Shown piece by piece: positions 27,030 through 40,404 of a stretch of DNA of 64,000 bases (its first letter is position 1; every line of letters starts with the position of its first letter). The notes under the pieces are model-generated. The model was not told the DNA's origin. It searched no databases and saw only the letters and a program-made list of their open reading frames with translations. Origin of the DNA: Kalaharituber pfeilii (Eukaryota > Ascomycota > Pezizomycetes > Pezizales > Pezizaceae); the NCBI GenBank assembly GCA_015179045.1, contig WHUZ01000014.1, forward strand, positions 558,001 to 622,000. Direction: 5' to 3'. The translations under genes were made by a program, and so were the position numbers.

Positions 27030-28823
27030 GTTGAAAAGGAATGGATGGATGGACTAAAGAGACTGACTGATTAAACAAAAGTTGGATTGACAAACTTAAC
27101 GGTTCCACCACAGCGAGCCTGCGCGTTTGACCAAAAACCTATCCAGAATCTGCTATTGCGGGAGGAGGGGGTATGTATACTCCCCACCGGATTATTACTG
27201 TTTATAGGTCGATAATATAAGCCCCCCGAGCCCGGCTGCGTCAAGTGCGCTGGCTTGCTGTGCTGTATAAGCGGTACTTCAAACTTTGAGCTACGGCGTA
27301 AGAGAGTGAACGCCTAGGATGTGCTATTATGTCAGATAGAGAGTGTGGGTGGGTTGAGGGAGCGTTGTGTGAAAAGAGGGTGGGATGGGATTGGAAGCAA
27401 AGGAGTGAGCTTCCTGTTCCTGAGACAGATCCTGATGTCTGTGTGTGTCGTGTTGACTTGTTTGTGGGAAGGGAGAGAACAGATGCCCAAGCTGTGGGAG
27501 GAGGCCAGGGCGGAGGAGCCAAGAAGAAGGGAAGAAGGGAAGAAGGGGGCATCCGCGCAGTCGCGGTGTCGAGGACTCGAGAGGCTAGTGCGTCCGCTGC
27601 CCTCGTGCCTGGCTGCGACCTCGGCGACTGCTATTGGGCCCGCAGCAGCCGGCGGCCGTGAGGGGGCATGTCGCAGCGGCAAGGGGCCGCAGGAATCCAC
27701 CCACCCCGCAGCACGAGAGTACAGAGTACAGCACTTGGAGCACTTGAGGCATTCTGGAGCACGCGAGCGTGCGAGATTCGACGCCCTCTGGCAGCCTGCG
27801 GCCGCGGCGAGTCCTCCTCTTCTTCGCGGGGCCGTTCTGTCGCCATTGCGGCCCTCCGCCCAATTGTTGTGCGCAAGCGAGTGCCCAGCCCGCAAATCCC
27901 GGCGACAGCGTACGATATGGCAGGGCGATGCTGGCGAATTGCTGCTGCCAAGGTAAGATGAAGCCACTGCGCTGATCGCGAAACACAGGGGCATCGCCCT
28001 GCATGTTTGAGAATGGGCAAGGGATGCTGCCAGGCCGACGCTCGAAGTAGGTTAGCATGCTCTTGACTGGGAACGGCCCCATGTCGAGCTGCCTCCACCT
28101 GCGCTTGGCTATATTGGAAGTGCTGCCAAAGCTGGCGATAACTGTGGCGATCTGTGGGAGGGAGGACTTGGACATTTGCAGCCACTCATGAATCCCGAGA
28201 AAGTTAGCCCTCATATCAAGAGTTGGCTCTTGGGAAGAAAAAGTATGCATAGAGTTAAGTATGCGGAAGATGCCGTCGATACTACCTACTGATGCCGATT
28301 TAACTTGGCTAGTGTTATTGCGACGCCTTCTCGCACAGCCGTTGTCATGAAGCGGCGCGGTATTGGAAGATATCGCTAGTCACGACAGTAGTGATGGCAT
28401 TTTCAGGTCAATCAGTGATCTAAAAGTACTTAATTTTGTATTACAAAACAATACCAGATGGACAAGAACTATGTCCAGTTCTGTAGAAGTTGCGCCTCCA
28501 CCCAACCAATGATCATACACCATAATAGCCCGCCCAAAATCTTAAGTCAAAAGGAAAACCAATGAAAATACCCTTCGCCATTGCTAATATAAAACAGACA
28601 GATAAACTCCTAACGATATGGAAAACAGAGATACCAGAGGATATTACAAATAGAAGTAAATTGCGAAGCTCCAAAGATTCACAGAGAAGGGAAAGCCAAA
28701 TATAAAGACCAAGAGAGATGAATAAGAAAGAAAATATTAACCGAAGTAGACCCTAGGAGTAACCGGAATAGAACAAATGAAATTCTGGGATATCATTAAC
28801 AGAAAAACCTCAATTGCCAAAAC
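27030..28823. other. Intergenic region with GC-rich block
   Basis: GC-rich sequence at ~27.3-28.0 kb lies upstream of the transporter start and yields long overlapping open frames on both strands, as expected from composition. No conserved motif was recognised in any frame. The right part (28.3-28.8 kb) is AT-rich 3' flank of the mucin-like gene. Confidence 0.55.
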
Positions 28824-30465
28824 TCATTTCCATGACGTTATGGGACTTTTGACCTTTCGCCAAATTTTCTTGACCAGTCCAGGGTCTGGATCTCGACACC
28901 ATGGGGGGATATCAAAAGGTCCCATGCCAGGCTCAACATCGTTTGCTGGGGGTAATGGTTCTAAGGCCAAAGGATCCCTTCCCTTCTTCCATCCATATAA
29001 TTGGCTCTCATCAGCCCGTAAATCAGGCCGAGTAAGTGTCATCCGCAATGTCATTTCTCGGTTTCCAGGTGAAGTCAAATGATAATGCCCTGCCATTTGT
29101 TGGCTTTTTTGTAGATTGGATATTAACGGGGAGCCAATTGTCCGTGAATTCTGCCTGAAATGGAGTTTTCCATCCCATGCTGGAGGGCTCTCGTCGTCGC
29201 CAAGTGGGCTATCATCAGAGAAAAGAAAAGTACGAGGAGCGCCAGCTGTCGATGGGCGGGGCTCAGGGCTGGCCGGAAACCCAAACTCAACTGCTTCATC
29301 AAACTTCTGTGCAGAGGCAAGATATACACGGAGCTTGAGGCGAGCTTCAGGGTCTCGATAGTATGTTGCTTCAGGCTCAAGCTGCATTGACGGCCTTTGA
29401 GGGGCTTGATTCAACGACGACCTTGAAAAGGAACCGAACTGATTCGAATGTCTTCTCCCAGTGCGCAATGGTTGACTTGGTGGACAGAAAGGAGTTGATA
29501 ACGGTTTTGCAGACAGAGATAATGTACGGCGTCGGGAGTGGGCAGAATTTGGTGTGGGTGGCAGCGGCTTATCCAAATAACAGTGATGAAATTCTTCGAG
29601 ATTGAGCCGTAAGTCGAGATCATCACCTTCGTCTAGCCATCTGAAAGAGCTTCGCCAATCGAACATTTCTTTGCTTGCGAATAAATCCATGGGGGAGGGA
29701 GGCTCCACTGTTGTCCGTTGTGAAATTGTCGATAAGCTACTGTCGAGCGTATCGCAACTCTTATTTGCTTGATGACCCATTCTGTATATTGTCTCGTCTG
29801 CTGCATCCATAATGACACTCTGGCATCGGCCTTCCAGTAGAACCCTTTCCTCCAGGGTGAAGTGCTTCCTCTTGATAGTCTCTGGAAGGTTTAGAAACCA
29901 CTGAGCATCCGCTTGAGAAAGCACAAATGCATCAGCAGGAGGTGGTTTCTTGAGCTTCCCGTAAGGTGAATGAGCCCTCGAAGAGTCGGGTGAATTGTGG
30001 AAACTTGATAACTTGTTGCTTGAAGAGCTCATTGCCCTGCTGTGCTTCTGCTGATACTGGCCTAATGCAAGTCGAAGTCGCTCATGTGAGGAAAACATCT
30101 ACTCCAGGGGACATTATTAGCAAATTGAACGGTCCGAGCGGCCCCACAGACCTAGCTGGCCCGGGATTTGACCAAATAGGTGCACTCACTTTACGTCTGA
30201 TCGCCGGAGGTAGACTCTCAAAGTCTATTGGGGTGTTTTCAAATTTCATTGGAGTTCTTGGGCAGCAGGAAAGCCTTGACCCCCGACCTTTAGGCTCCGG
30301 TAACGATTCGCTTGACAGATTGGTGTGTGAGAACTGGAGCCTTGATTTGCTTCCATTCTTTGTAACAGGTGAAGACGACGGTTTCGTTGTCCTTTTAGCC
30401 ATTACTGACGGCGGAGGCATGACACGAGGGGCATGAATTTCTAAAGAAGGCTGGAGACATGCCAT
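28824..30465 (-). CDS. Conserved fungal mucin-like protein of unknown function
   Basis: Two exons (30465-30190 and 30098-28824, 91-nt intron GTGAGT...TAG) give 516 residues. There is no signal peptide or transmembrane segment, and the sequence is rich in Ser, Pro and charged residues. Visible conserved-looking blocks are I-D-F-E-S-L-P-P-A-I-R-R-K near the exon 1 end and, after the intron, S-x-A-D-A-Q-W-F-L-N-L-P-E-T-I-K-R-K-H-F. Others are D-W-R-S-S-F-R-W-L-D-E and a C-terminal L-Y-G-W-K-K-G-R-D-P-L-A-L-E. I recognise this layout from ascomycete proteins usually labelled 'mucin' by composition only. It looks cytosolic and no function is known to me. An additional 5' exon cannot be excluded. 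Confidence 0.75.
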
Positions 30466-33400
30466 TGGAGTGAATGTCTGAATAGACGCCGATCAACAAC
30501 TTGGAATTGGCTTCAAGCTCGACTTGTGAGAATTGGCAACCTCCGAATCTGACTGGTTTCTAGATGCGTTGCCGTGGCCCTGGGTACCGTTAAAGGAGAT
30601 GGGCTCCCCACGTAATCTTCCAAACTTTTGACTTCCTTAATGATGCGTTCTGGACAGGCAAGGAGGAAAACGAAGAGAATATGATACGGTGTGTCTGGTG
30701 CAATCGGTATTCTCAGAAAGAAAGGCCTTAGTCCCGTCCAGATTACTACCTACAACGGGCAATGCAATTCGTTGGCAGGAGCTGTGGAATTCGGGCAGGG
30801 TATGTGTGTTTCTCGCGCATAGGGGGAGGGGGGCCGGGGTCGTGCTGCTGGTAGGATAATATGGGTGTGCACTCACTCACCTAGCAATTCGTTCATTAAT
30901 TCGTCCACATACCATGTGAGTGCGAGATAGACGATCTTTGATTCAGAACGAGTAATGGTTATGGGGACTGCCTAGTGTGTGGAGGGGAAGGGGGAAGGGG
31001 GCTCGGGAACTTTTTATGAGGATTGAGGGCATTTGGTCGAGAGACATTCTCGACAACTGGGGCTGCTCTGCTCGGGCCCGGGTGGGTGAGGCCGCCCGCG
31101 GTCCCGGCCCAGCAGCACCCGCAAAAGAAGTGAGTGCAAAAACGCAGCGCGTGGCGTGGGGGAAAGCACACACCAACACGTCGGGGCGGAGACGGGGACG
31201 AAAGCTGTGTCGATGCAAGGACCCATGCCGGGAGCGGCAACCCAGCAAAGATGCTGCTGTCCACACATCGATATCGGTACGCCACGCTCACAGCGTCGAC
31301 GGTCCAAACCAGATACCCCGCTCACCGTCGCACGTGCCACAGGATACGGCAATGAAAGGTGCTCGCTTGAGGGTGCTGGAGTACACAATCGCGGCCTCCA
31401 AAGCATTGCATGGCAAGGAGCCATTGGGCGTCGCCAGATCGAGAGCATGCACCAAGACATAATTCCAATGCAATTGATCTGTCTAAGACCAACGCCGCTG
31501 AATGGGGGCCAACACTGCTACCCCCTGCCCAGCATCCCCACCAGGCACACCAACCAACATCATGCCCCCCCAGAGCTCGCATACAGTTGCTGATCCTGAC
31601 TCCCGTGACCTGCGGATTTTGGTTGCTCGCATCGTGAGCAGAGCAAGATGATTGGCCACCCTAACCGCCCGCGCAGATGACGTCCAGCTTTGGGTCCAGC
31701 TTTGGGTCCACCCCTGGCAAGACAATGCCAGCCTATGCTTTCAGCTATCACCGTTCCAGCACCTTTTTGTCTCTAACGACTTGGCCTGGGAACCGAGCGA
31801 CTGTTACCCGTTGTTCGAGATCAACAACCCGTTGCGGGACCCAGAACTAATCCAACAGAGAGGAATTCAGGCGCCAGGGACGAAATCTGCTATATACGGT
31901 TACTACTCTTGTTCTACTCCAGGCAGTGGATTTGGTGCAGTACGACGGGCCCAAGTCCAATCCGTGACCCCTTCACGCTGGCCTCGACTACGAGGTGTTC
32001 AATGGGAGATATACCCCATTCGGACACACGTAGAGAACATGGAGGTCTGTTCGCTAGGCACCGTGGCCTAATGAGATGCTACAAATCCAATTCTGATTTA
32101 GTAGGCTCTACAAAGAGATGGTTCTATTTTCTTTCTTTTCTTCAAGAGTCAGCTTCCAAACTGCTCGTTTTTAGCTGATGAAGTTGGATGGACTGATTTT
32201 ATGTCCTTAACTAAATGGCCGTGTACGTTCCTTTAAGCGACTAGGCACCGAATTCCCTTTGTGCCGCTTTCGCGTATACCTTTACTTGGTTGAGCATGCA
32301 GGCGCATGCAATTCGAGCGAACTCCTCAGTTGGGCCAGTGTTTAAATCTTCGACCTCGCAATGTTTCGTTTTCAGGTGATATTTCTTCGAAGCAGCCGAA
32401 TACTAGTACTCTATGTCATTTGTGACTACCAATAGCTATAGCTGCTCTTGATTTGAACTTACACGTACATAAAGAACAATTGCTTTTCTGCCCCTAGTAC
32501 CAAGCCGGAGAATAATAGGTATTTGAAGTGGCGAGGGCTTAGATTAAACATTCTACCAACGATGCCTAATATATATGTCAATGGATCTTCTAGCAGATTG
32601 ACGATACATTAAAATATGCTTGTTATCATCATGAATGGAAAAACTAGTGCTCACCTTGTTTACGTATCTGCATGATGATGGAGTTTTACCTCTGAAACTC
32701 ACTTAATCGTAGTTTTGTTGCAGCTTGTTCGCTAGGCAGCGGACGACACACTGGGCTATGTACCTACGCTCGACTTGAAACTTCTAGCACCGATTTTCCT
32801 TTCTTTGTCCCTTTCTTTCTTTTTATACATATACATATATATATTAAGGTGAGGTAAAACACCTCAGCATTATTATCAAATTTGAGACTACGGGTCTTAT
32901 AATTAACCACGCAATTGATGAATACTCAATTCAGGTGGTAATGGCACCTGGACGAGAATGTCCGAATGCACAACACTTAGTCTTGGCACCCACAAAACAC
33001 TGAACAGTTTGGCCTTTCACATCAGCAAAACAAATTCATAAAATCAGCAACAAATTATTTTCTTAAATCCCATTTACAGTACTTGCTTGTAAATCGTCAC
33101 TATCAAGCCGACTAGGTTATTCTACATGCTTACAGTCCTAGAATGACGGGGCTACGGTAAGCCTGTGCAAGCCTGTGACCATGTCATTGGCGTAATAGGT
33201 TCGTCCCGATTCCATGCTACCATAGATTGTTTCGGATACAGGTGGCATTTGCTCCATATGCTAGCGCTGTCGAGCCTGCCAACCTTTCAATAAGAAAGTC
33301 CCGAAAATTGTGCAACCTTTGACCCTTTCCCCTCACTCTGATCACAAGTACTCTCCATACATGTATCTGCGGCCATCTGTGGTTGCCTACATGCATATCT

Positions 33401-35601
33401 GTGCGAGTACATATTGGAAGCTCAACGTAGCAGTCAGCAGTAATAGTTGGAAGTGGATAGGCTACTTCAATGATCGTAGCATACCAAAGCTTGAGCTTGA
33501 GTTCACATGACCTCTGTTTACTCTTTACATGGCCTACATATGGACTTACTCTTCAACCAGACCATTATTGTGTTCTTCCTTCGCAAGTTGGACGCATTTT
33601 ATTCCCGGTGACCATAGGAAAAGAAAAAGAGGAAAGAAAACGAGATCTAACTATTGCTGGAGAATAGAAGGAAAAAAGGAAAAAGGTTCAAATCGAATCC
33701 GTTGTATTACAATTACCCTGAATATCACTGCGGATCACACGAAAAATTGTACGGCAGGGCTTCCTTAATTTAGATGGGCGCAAACCACGTGGTTGTTGCA
33801 GCTGCCAATAAACATACTTTTTTCAAGTTTCAAGCACAAACATGGAACTTAAATTTCTTTTCCCCTATGAATACAAGACACCAAGTATTTACTTAGCGAA
33901 TCAACTGTTTAGATTTGTTTTCAGGGCAAGTAGATCATGCGGGTGTCGATTCTTACATGTAATATTCTTGCGTTTTTGTTTTTGTTCCTGCATCTTACAA
34001 GTTCTAACACGGTTTCTGACTGCACTTTTTGGTATTAACTTTACACCTATTAATCCTATAGTCCGACACGGTTGACAAAAAACGTCAAATGAGATTTACG
34101 CCAACCGTTCTGTCACCTTCACCGTACTAGAAAATGATAATCTGCATGGCGATTTGATAATGCAGGACGGCCGATTAATAGGATGCTCACACATGAGCTT
34201 CTCATCATTATTACGGAGTGCGCAAAGTGTGAATCTTGGGACAAGATTTCCTGAAGCTTGACGGCAAGGTGCATTGTCTTGAGACATCATGGAGGAGGTA
34301 TGTATGTGAGATATAAACGTACGTTCCCTCTTTGCCGTTTGTCTGCTAGTACACTCATTCACGGATTTATGGCTAGGCAGCTCTCAGTGTACTATATTCT
34401 AGGTATCTCACATTGCGAATCCCTTCCTTCCTATTTCAAGTCGTTACACAGAGCAAGCAACCTCCACAGGGAAGTAGATTGATCAAATCCTAACGCAAGT
34501 CTGCTCTAAACCTATTTACATCTTACTCCGCCGCCTTGAGTTGGGGGTCCAATATAAAGTTTACGAAACTAAATCCAAGCCGACAAAATTTTTCATGCGA
34601 GCTGCAGGTAAGTTTGAAGATCTGGTATTGTTCTAGATGCCTGTTGTACCTGTGTACCGATTTCGATAGGAGAGTTGAACAAATCATGATATCATGTTAA
34701 AGTAACCGGGTAAATGACCTTTTCATGTGACTACTTCCAATGGAGCGGAGTCGAGAAAACGTTGTCCGCAGGGTTGTTGTGACAACCAAGGAGGCTAGCA
34801 GCAACATTGGTAAACATTAGACAACCGCTGTCCTGAGCTAAGTATCTTTCCATTTACCCTTTTCTGCACGACAAGATTTCGTCAACTTCGAGATTTGAGA
34901 TCCAGGAGCTTTCGCTCCGACATCCCCATTATTCTACACCCGGGCCCAAGCTTGTATTTTCCATTATACACATTTCATTTCATCAACCCGGTGGAACTCG
35001 TTTTGGAATCAACTTCTCGTTATTCTTTCGAGCTTTCGAAGTTTTTCCCCAAAAAACCTAGCAAGGTCAATTTGCGTACTTTGGTAAGTCGACGGGTGCT
35101 GCAGGCATAGGCCTTTTCTAGTCGTCCTCGCGCTGATACTGGCCGAACTTGAATTGCGAAGAATTGTAAATTGGTTCTGTCTTTCAAGTAGTCAATATAT
35201 ACGGAAACTGTGTTGCGCTCGTTCCACTGAACTTCTACCTCACTTAGCGATCCATTCTCTACTAATTACTGTCCCTTTATTATCACATGGTATGTACCAT
35301 GTACTCCTCTACTGATGTCTACATAGGCTCAGACCATGTTCACAATAGGCATATGAAGCATGCGGCGCTTATATGATCGACCTCAATTGATATTACCCAA
35401 TCTAGTAGTAAAAAGGATTGCTGCAATCTCTTAGATGGGGGCCCTCAGATTACTTTGGCCAATCCAACTCTTCAGCAACTCGCCGCCAGAATAACCGCGA
35501 TCAAAAAAGTCTCCCCATATAATTCAAGCTGAACGTCCCATGGGGCCCACAAGCAGTGCCATGCATCGGCTTAGCAGTTTCATGTCAAAGTATTCTGTAT
35601 G

Positions 35602-35632
<31 letters not shown>

Positions 35633-37413
35633 GTAACCCCGCTTGCAGCGCTAGGCCATGGCAGGGTTATTCTGTATGTTATGGATGATGAAACAGGATT
35701 CAATAACATACAAAGCGACGACTCGAAACATCAAAAAAGAAGCAAATAACGAAGACTGAAGCGGCTTATCTGCTCCCAAATCAACCCTATTTCCACACTT
35801 TCCCCACCTTTATCGTCATCCCGCTGGCGCGGCAAAAAGGGCAAGCAGGGTTCCTGGGCTATGCATACACAAAACGAGATAATGTATATGTATCACCTCT
35901 TGTGGCCCGCAGAAGCAATGTCACACAGCATTATCGCACTCCAGCACGTCCAGGATCCTAGTTGCCCAGGTTAAAAACTTGAAAACGGGCAAAATAGAAA
36001 TAAAGTCTACCCTTGCTATACCGGATGGCCTCTGTCTGCGACATCCGTTCCCCATACAAATCGCCTTTGCTATACCGGACGCCCTAACAATTCTGACAAG
36101 TACCCCCTGCCTCCATACAAATAATATTTGCTATACCAGACACACTAATACTAATACATCTTACACTACTCCAGTTCACACTTGGCTGCCATCACTGCTG
36201 CCACCACTGCTGTAACTGCTCCTGCTAATGCCGTTGCTACTACTGCTACCATCACTTGCTACAATGTTGTTCGAGTAATGAAACCGGGCACTTCGTTGCT
36301 TCTTGTTCCATGTTCCGAGATTAATTGCTAACCACTTACCACTTTGTTTCAAAATACCTGACTAAGTAGATACAGCTACTGATCAGCTTAAAATAATGAA
36401 TTAGATACCTAGGATATCAAAGTTAAGTTAAAGTACAGTAATCTTACCAATTTCATTTCAAAAATGTTTATCAATTTCACTTAACTTTTTTTTAGCATAT
36501 TTTGGTTCTAGTAAATGTACATATTTGATGCTTTAAGGCCCGACGTTTTTCTAGATTTCGTGACCGATGCATATTGATGTCTTTGGCTGGGTGTGAACAA
36601 GTTGATGTTTACTTCCTATTTCAGTAATTAATTGAATTTACTACCCCTGTCTGCCAAGCATTTTATTCTATGATATACCGGAACCTTGCTATACCGGACG
36701 AAAATTGTCAGATTTTAGCGATCCGGTACGGAGTATAGCAAGGGTAGACTGTATGGTACTCGCAAACTAGAAACATCCCTGATGAATAAATTATAACAAG
36801 CATGCGATAAATCTCATTACAATAATTATTAGCCGCTACACAAGCATTAGTTACGTCAAGATGTCGAAGTGTCAAAGCAGGGAAAAGAGGGTGTCCGTGC
36901 CACTTCAGAACATAAATGCCATGTACATGATGTAGGATACATGTGACCCCGGCTATTATGAACCTCATTTTGTGAAAACCTCACTATAGTGAAAGGATGG
37001 GCAAGATTCTTTGTGTACACAGGTAAAGAAAGTGCCCTGGCTATAATTAAAACTGGTTATAGTGAAGAAAATCGGTTGGCCTTCATTAAAACCAGGGTCA
37101 CCTCGAAGAATAGCCATGAGCTTAAGGAGCTCCCTGTCCACACGTGGTCTAAGAGTTATGCAGGGAGACACTCCTAATTAGGAAGCCGCAAAAACCAGAA
37201 AGGGGAACTCGTTGCGAAATATTCGGAGATGGAAAATGGGAATAAGGAGAACGAAATATTGTTGCAAGGAGTAAGGAAATAGTCAACAAATTGGAGGAGA
37301 CTGGAGCGGGCAAAACATATGTCGTGTATAGTTTATACTCGCTCAGTCGTAAGTCGTCGCCAGCATCATAGAAAGTCCGGTGGATGGCTGAATGATATGT
37401 ATGGAGCGTCAAT
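30466..37413. other. 7-kb gene-poor region
   Basis: The block at ~30.95-31.65 kb is GC-rich and sits upstream of the mucin-like gene. A tandem GTCCAGCTTTGG pair lies at ~31.68-31.71 kb. From 32 to 36 kb the sequence is AT-rich with only short frames and a T run at ~35.60-35.63 kb. A pogo-type miniature element occupies 36003-36751. At ~36.96-37.11 kb, repeated CTATAGTGAA/TTATAGTGAA motifs and an inverted CCCTGG...CCAGGG pair resemble an eroded pogo-type end. No gene is supported. Confidence 0.55.
36003..36751. mobile_element. 749-bp pogo/Fot1-type miniature element (MITE)
   Basis: TA flanks both sides (36001-36002 and 36752-36753). The left end is AAGTCTACCCTTGCTATACC and the reverse complement of the right end is CAGTCTACCCTTGCTATACT. 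Further copies of TTGCTATACCGGACG-like motifs occur inside both ends (~36066-36082, ~36126-36140, ~36671-36702). The interior is AT-rich and non-coding. It belongs to the same family as the element at 9095-9516. Confidence 0.8.
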
Positions 37414-37798
37414 TTACAGATGACGAGTCCTCCTCGTTCCGGGCAGGACACCGTTCGACATTGCGCGGCCTACATGCCACACTAATTGTTAGCATTTTTG
37501 GCCTAGGATTGGAATGAATGGTCAAAAACATACCAGCATTCTTCTGCCTGTCTCCCTTCACTGTTCCTAACACCCGCTTCGCAAACCCATGGATCCTAGC
37601 GCCTAGGGTAGGCTTAGTCCTAGCCCGTCTATGTGTACTCACAGGCGCAGGGCCCGTAGCAGTAGACCTTGTGTGTGTCGCGCGATAGCCAGTCGAGTGC
37701 GAGGACGGCGTGGTATCCGGGTGCATAATCCTATTGAAAAGTGTCGGCTTGCGGGTGCGGGTGCGGGTACGGGTGCGGGTGCGCGCTCCCATAGGCAT
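37414..37798 (-). CDS. Small basic fungal protein with Arg-Thr repeat
   Basis: Two exons (37798-37534 and 37469-37414, 64-nt GTATGT...TAG intron) give 106 residues. An N-terminal R-T dipeptide repeat (five units) precedes K-P-T-L-F-N-R-I, and a second K-P-T-L-G-A-R-I-H-G-F-A-K-R-V-L-G-T-V-K-G follows. The C-terminus reads P-G-T-R-R-T-R-H. Duplicated K-P-T-L-G modules followed by a G-T-(K/R)-R ending are familiar from a widespread family of small fungal proteins of unknown function. An upstream in-frame start at 37864 would add 22 residues; 37798 was preferred because it begins directly before the basic repeat. Confidence 0.65.
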
Positions 37799-38388
37799 GG
37801 TAACTGGCTGTGCTTCGGTATGTAGGGTATGCGGCTTGCAGAGTAACGAAGTAAAGGAATTCAATCAACTATTATATGAATGTGTTGCGCTTAATATCTC
37901 AATGAATTTGTATGCTTACGGCTTCATTTCCTCCCTTTAAATAATGCAATCCATCTCCCATCTTGGACACAAGACTGATAAGCAACACTCCCATTAAAAC
38001 AAGTTTTGAAAGTGCTTCTTCATTCCCAATCAGGTTATTTTGTTGCGCACCGTTCACCAACAGCTAACATGTATGCAAGAATGTGCCTGCGTCATGACCC
38101 TGGCGGATCGACATGCCAAAGGTCAAGTATGTGTTCCAGAAGCCATATGACGATAGAAGGCTTCCATGCGTTAGTCCTAATTCGGCTAGTACATTTGTGG
38201 CAGTTTTTTTTGTGGGGGTTATTGAAGCAGGTCTTGTAGAAATTGATCTTGATTTCTGGCAGGACTTTTAGGACTATGGCACCTGATCACGGACACTCTT
38301 GAGAAAGCTTATTTCATCTCAATTCAGCTCCCAGACATACATCATGACAAATCGTGTAATCAAATCCATAATCCATAACTTGCAATGC
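37799..38388. other. Intergenic region
   Basis: Lies between two minus-strand genes: promoter of the small basic protein and 3' flank of CCT4. AT-rich; nothing else recognised. Confidence 0.5.
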
Positions 38389-40404
38389 TTAACGTGAAAG
38401 TACGATATCATCTGTAAAAGTTGAATTGTTAGATAAGCTCTATATTGGGCTGGCGATGGGATGTAGAATGCTCACCAATCCTAAGAATCATCTTGACGGT
38501 CTCGGCAGCAAGTTCAATAGCGCTTGTAGAGACTAACAATGGCTGCAGTACATTCTCTTCCACGATATTAGTGACAGCACCTCTTCTTACACTAACGCCC
38601 GCAGATTTCTCTCCCTTCTCATGTCTATTTCGTAGCTCCGTAACAACCTTGATGCTATTGAGCCCAGCATTTTCCGCAAGAGTTGTTGGGATTACTTCCA
38701 AAGCCTCGGCAAAGTGCTGCCAGCACACTTGCTCAGTCCCTATCTGTAGACGAGCCGCCCTCATCAGTGACTTCGATACTTCAATTTCCGGTGCACCTCC
38801 ACCAGCGATCAATGCCCTACCGCCAGTTAGCACGCTGCAACTTGAGTACTGAAATGGAAACTTACTTCTTCTTCACTAAACACCTGATGACGCAAAGAGC
38901 ATCATGCAACGAGCGCTCAGCTTCATCCAGGATCAGTGAATTTGCGCCTCGACATAAGACGGAGACGGTTTGCCCTGCGGCCTTGACCCCCGTAACCTTA
39001 ACAATGCGGGCTCCAGATGAGTTCACTTCCTCCACAAGTTCAGCACTACCAAGTTTGTCCTCTGTAAAAGAGTCGATGTCTGCAATAGGTTTGCATCCAG
39101 TACTCTAGGAACATCTTAGTAAATCCAAACACCGGAAGGATTAACCTGACGTTACCTTGCAAATGAATTCAACTTCATCTCGCTCAATATCTTTGATTGC
39201 CATGATATTGAGCTTGGCAAGGAAGTGCAGAGAGAGGTCATTGACAGCGTCTCTAAGAATGGATTTTTGTATCAGGAGCACATTGCACTTTGCCTTCTTA
39301 ATCTTCTTGCATATATTTAGGAGATAGGTTCGCTCTTCTTTTAGAATCTTATCCATTTGTCGATAATCATTCACCACAATAGAATTTTCCATCTATAATT
39401 TAAGCTTAGCATTCTCAAAGTCAAATTTCATAAAGAGAAACTTACATCTGGCTTTGGGGGCGATAATTGGAACTGGATCAAACCAATTCTCGCTTTCTCC
39501 ATCCTTGAAGGCCCTCCAGCTCCTTTCAACGCAGTCTGTGTCAAGACCAACCCGTCTACTAATTCTGTATCATCAATTGTTCCTCCGACTTTCTTCACAA
39601 TACGTATATTTTTGAGATCCACATTTTCTGCGGTAGCCGGGTTGATAATTCGCATGACCGAGTCGACGGCTATAGGGGCCAACAAGCTTGAATGTTGGGA
39701 TACGATTTTACTGGATAGAGAGGTACTCGCTGCTTGTAAAAGAGACTGTCGATCAGTAAGATTTAACGGCGTTGACATCTCTGTCAGAATTTCAACGGCT
39801 TTCGCTGCTGCGCGTTGGAATGACTCGGCAATTATTGTAGGATGTATCCCTGGTGAGAGGCATTAGTTTCTAGATGCTGCGGAATAGCCATACGAACAAT
39901 TACCCTTATTCAGCAGCTGTTCCGCGGCACCCAGAAGAGCACCAGCGATCACAACAACAGAGGTAGTACCATCGCCAGCCTCGACATCCTGAGCTGCTGA
40001 TAAGTCGACAAGCTACCCAAGAATTAGTTTCATGCTGTACCTAGATATATGGGACGGGGAAGTATACCATCTTTGCTGCAGGATGCATAACCGCCATATC
40101 TTTCAAGATTGTGTGTCCATCATTCGTGATCAGAACCTCTCCCTTCCCAGTTTGTATCTAAAGGAACTTACTTAGAGAGAGTAACTTCGAATGATGAAAG
40201 GTTCAATAACATACCATCTTATCCATCCCTCTTGGTCCAAGTGAGGTTCTAATAGCATCGGCAACAGCTAAATACCAGTTAACTGACTGAACAAGGGTTT
40301 AACGCTCGAACATACTCACCCTTAGCAGCAACGACGTTGCCTGTTCGAACAGCAATCGGTTTCTGTTTGAGAACGGATGGGCTCCCAGTACTTCGTTGCG
40401 CCAT
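38389..40404 (-). CDS. CCT4: T-complex chaperonin subunit delta (CCT4)
   Basis: Nine exons (40404-40320, 40267-40215, 40157-40068, 40012-39904, 39849-39446, 39392-39156, 39104-38866, 38816-38476, 38411-38389) give 526 residues, close to the yeast length of 528. ATP-site signatures are intact: [16 protein letters not shown] and A-G-G-G-A-P-E-I-E. Delta-specific stretches include [29 protein letters not shown] and the C-terminal I-D-D-I-V. It is one of eight subunits of the cytosolic TRiC ring that folds actin and tubulin. The last exon is only 23 nt. All eight introns keep the frame. Confidence 0.96.

Noticed and set aside
27332..28250. Several 180-220-residue overlapping frames on both strands
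   Set aside because: The region is GC-rich, and frames on both strands overlap with equal length, no domain and biased residues (Arg, Pro, Ala). This is best explained by composition.
30977..31593. Overlapping frames of 145-161 residues on both strands
   Set aside because: GC-rich promoter-like block; no conserved motif and no consistent codon pattern.
33680..33710. GGTTCAAATC-like tRNA B-box
   Set aside because: No A-box at the right spacing and no cloverleaf stems could be drawn.
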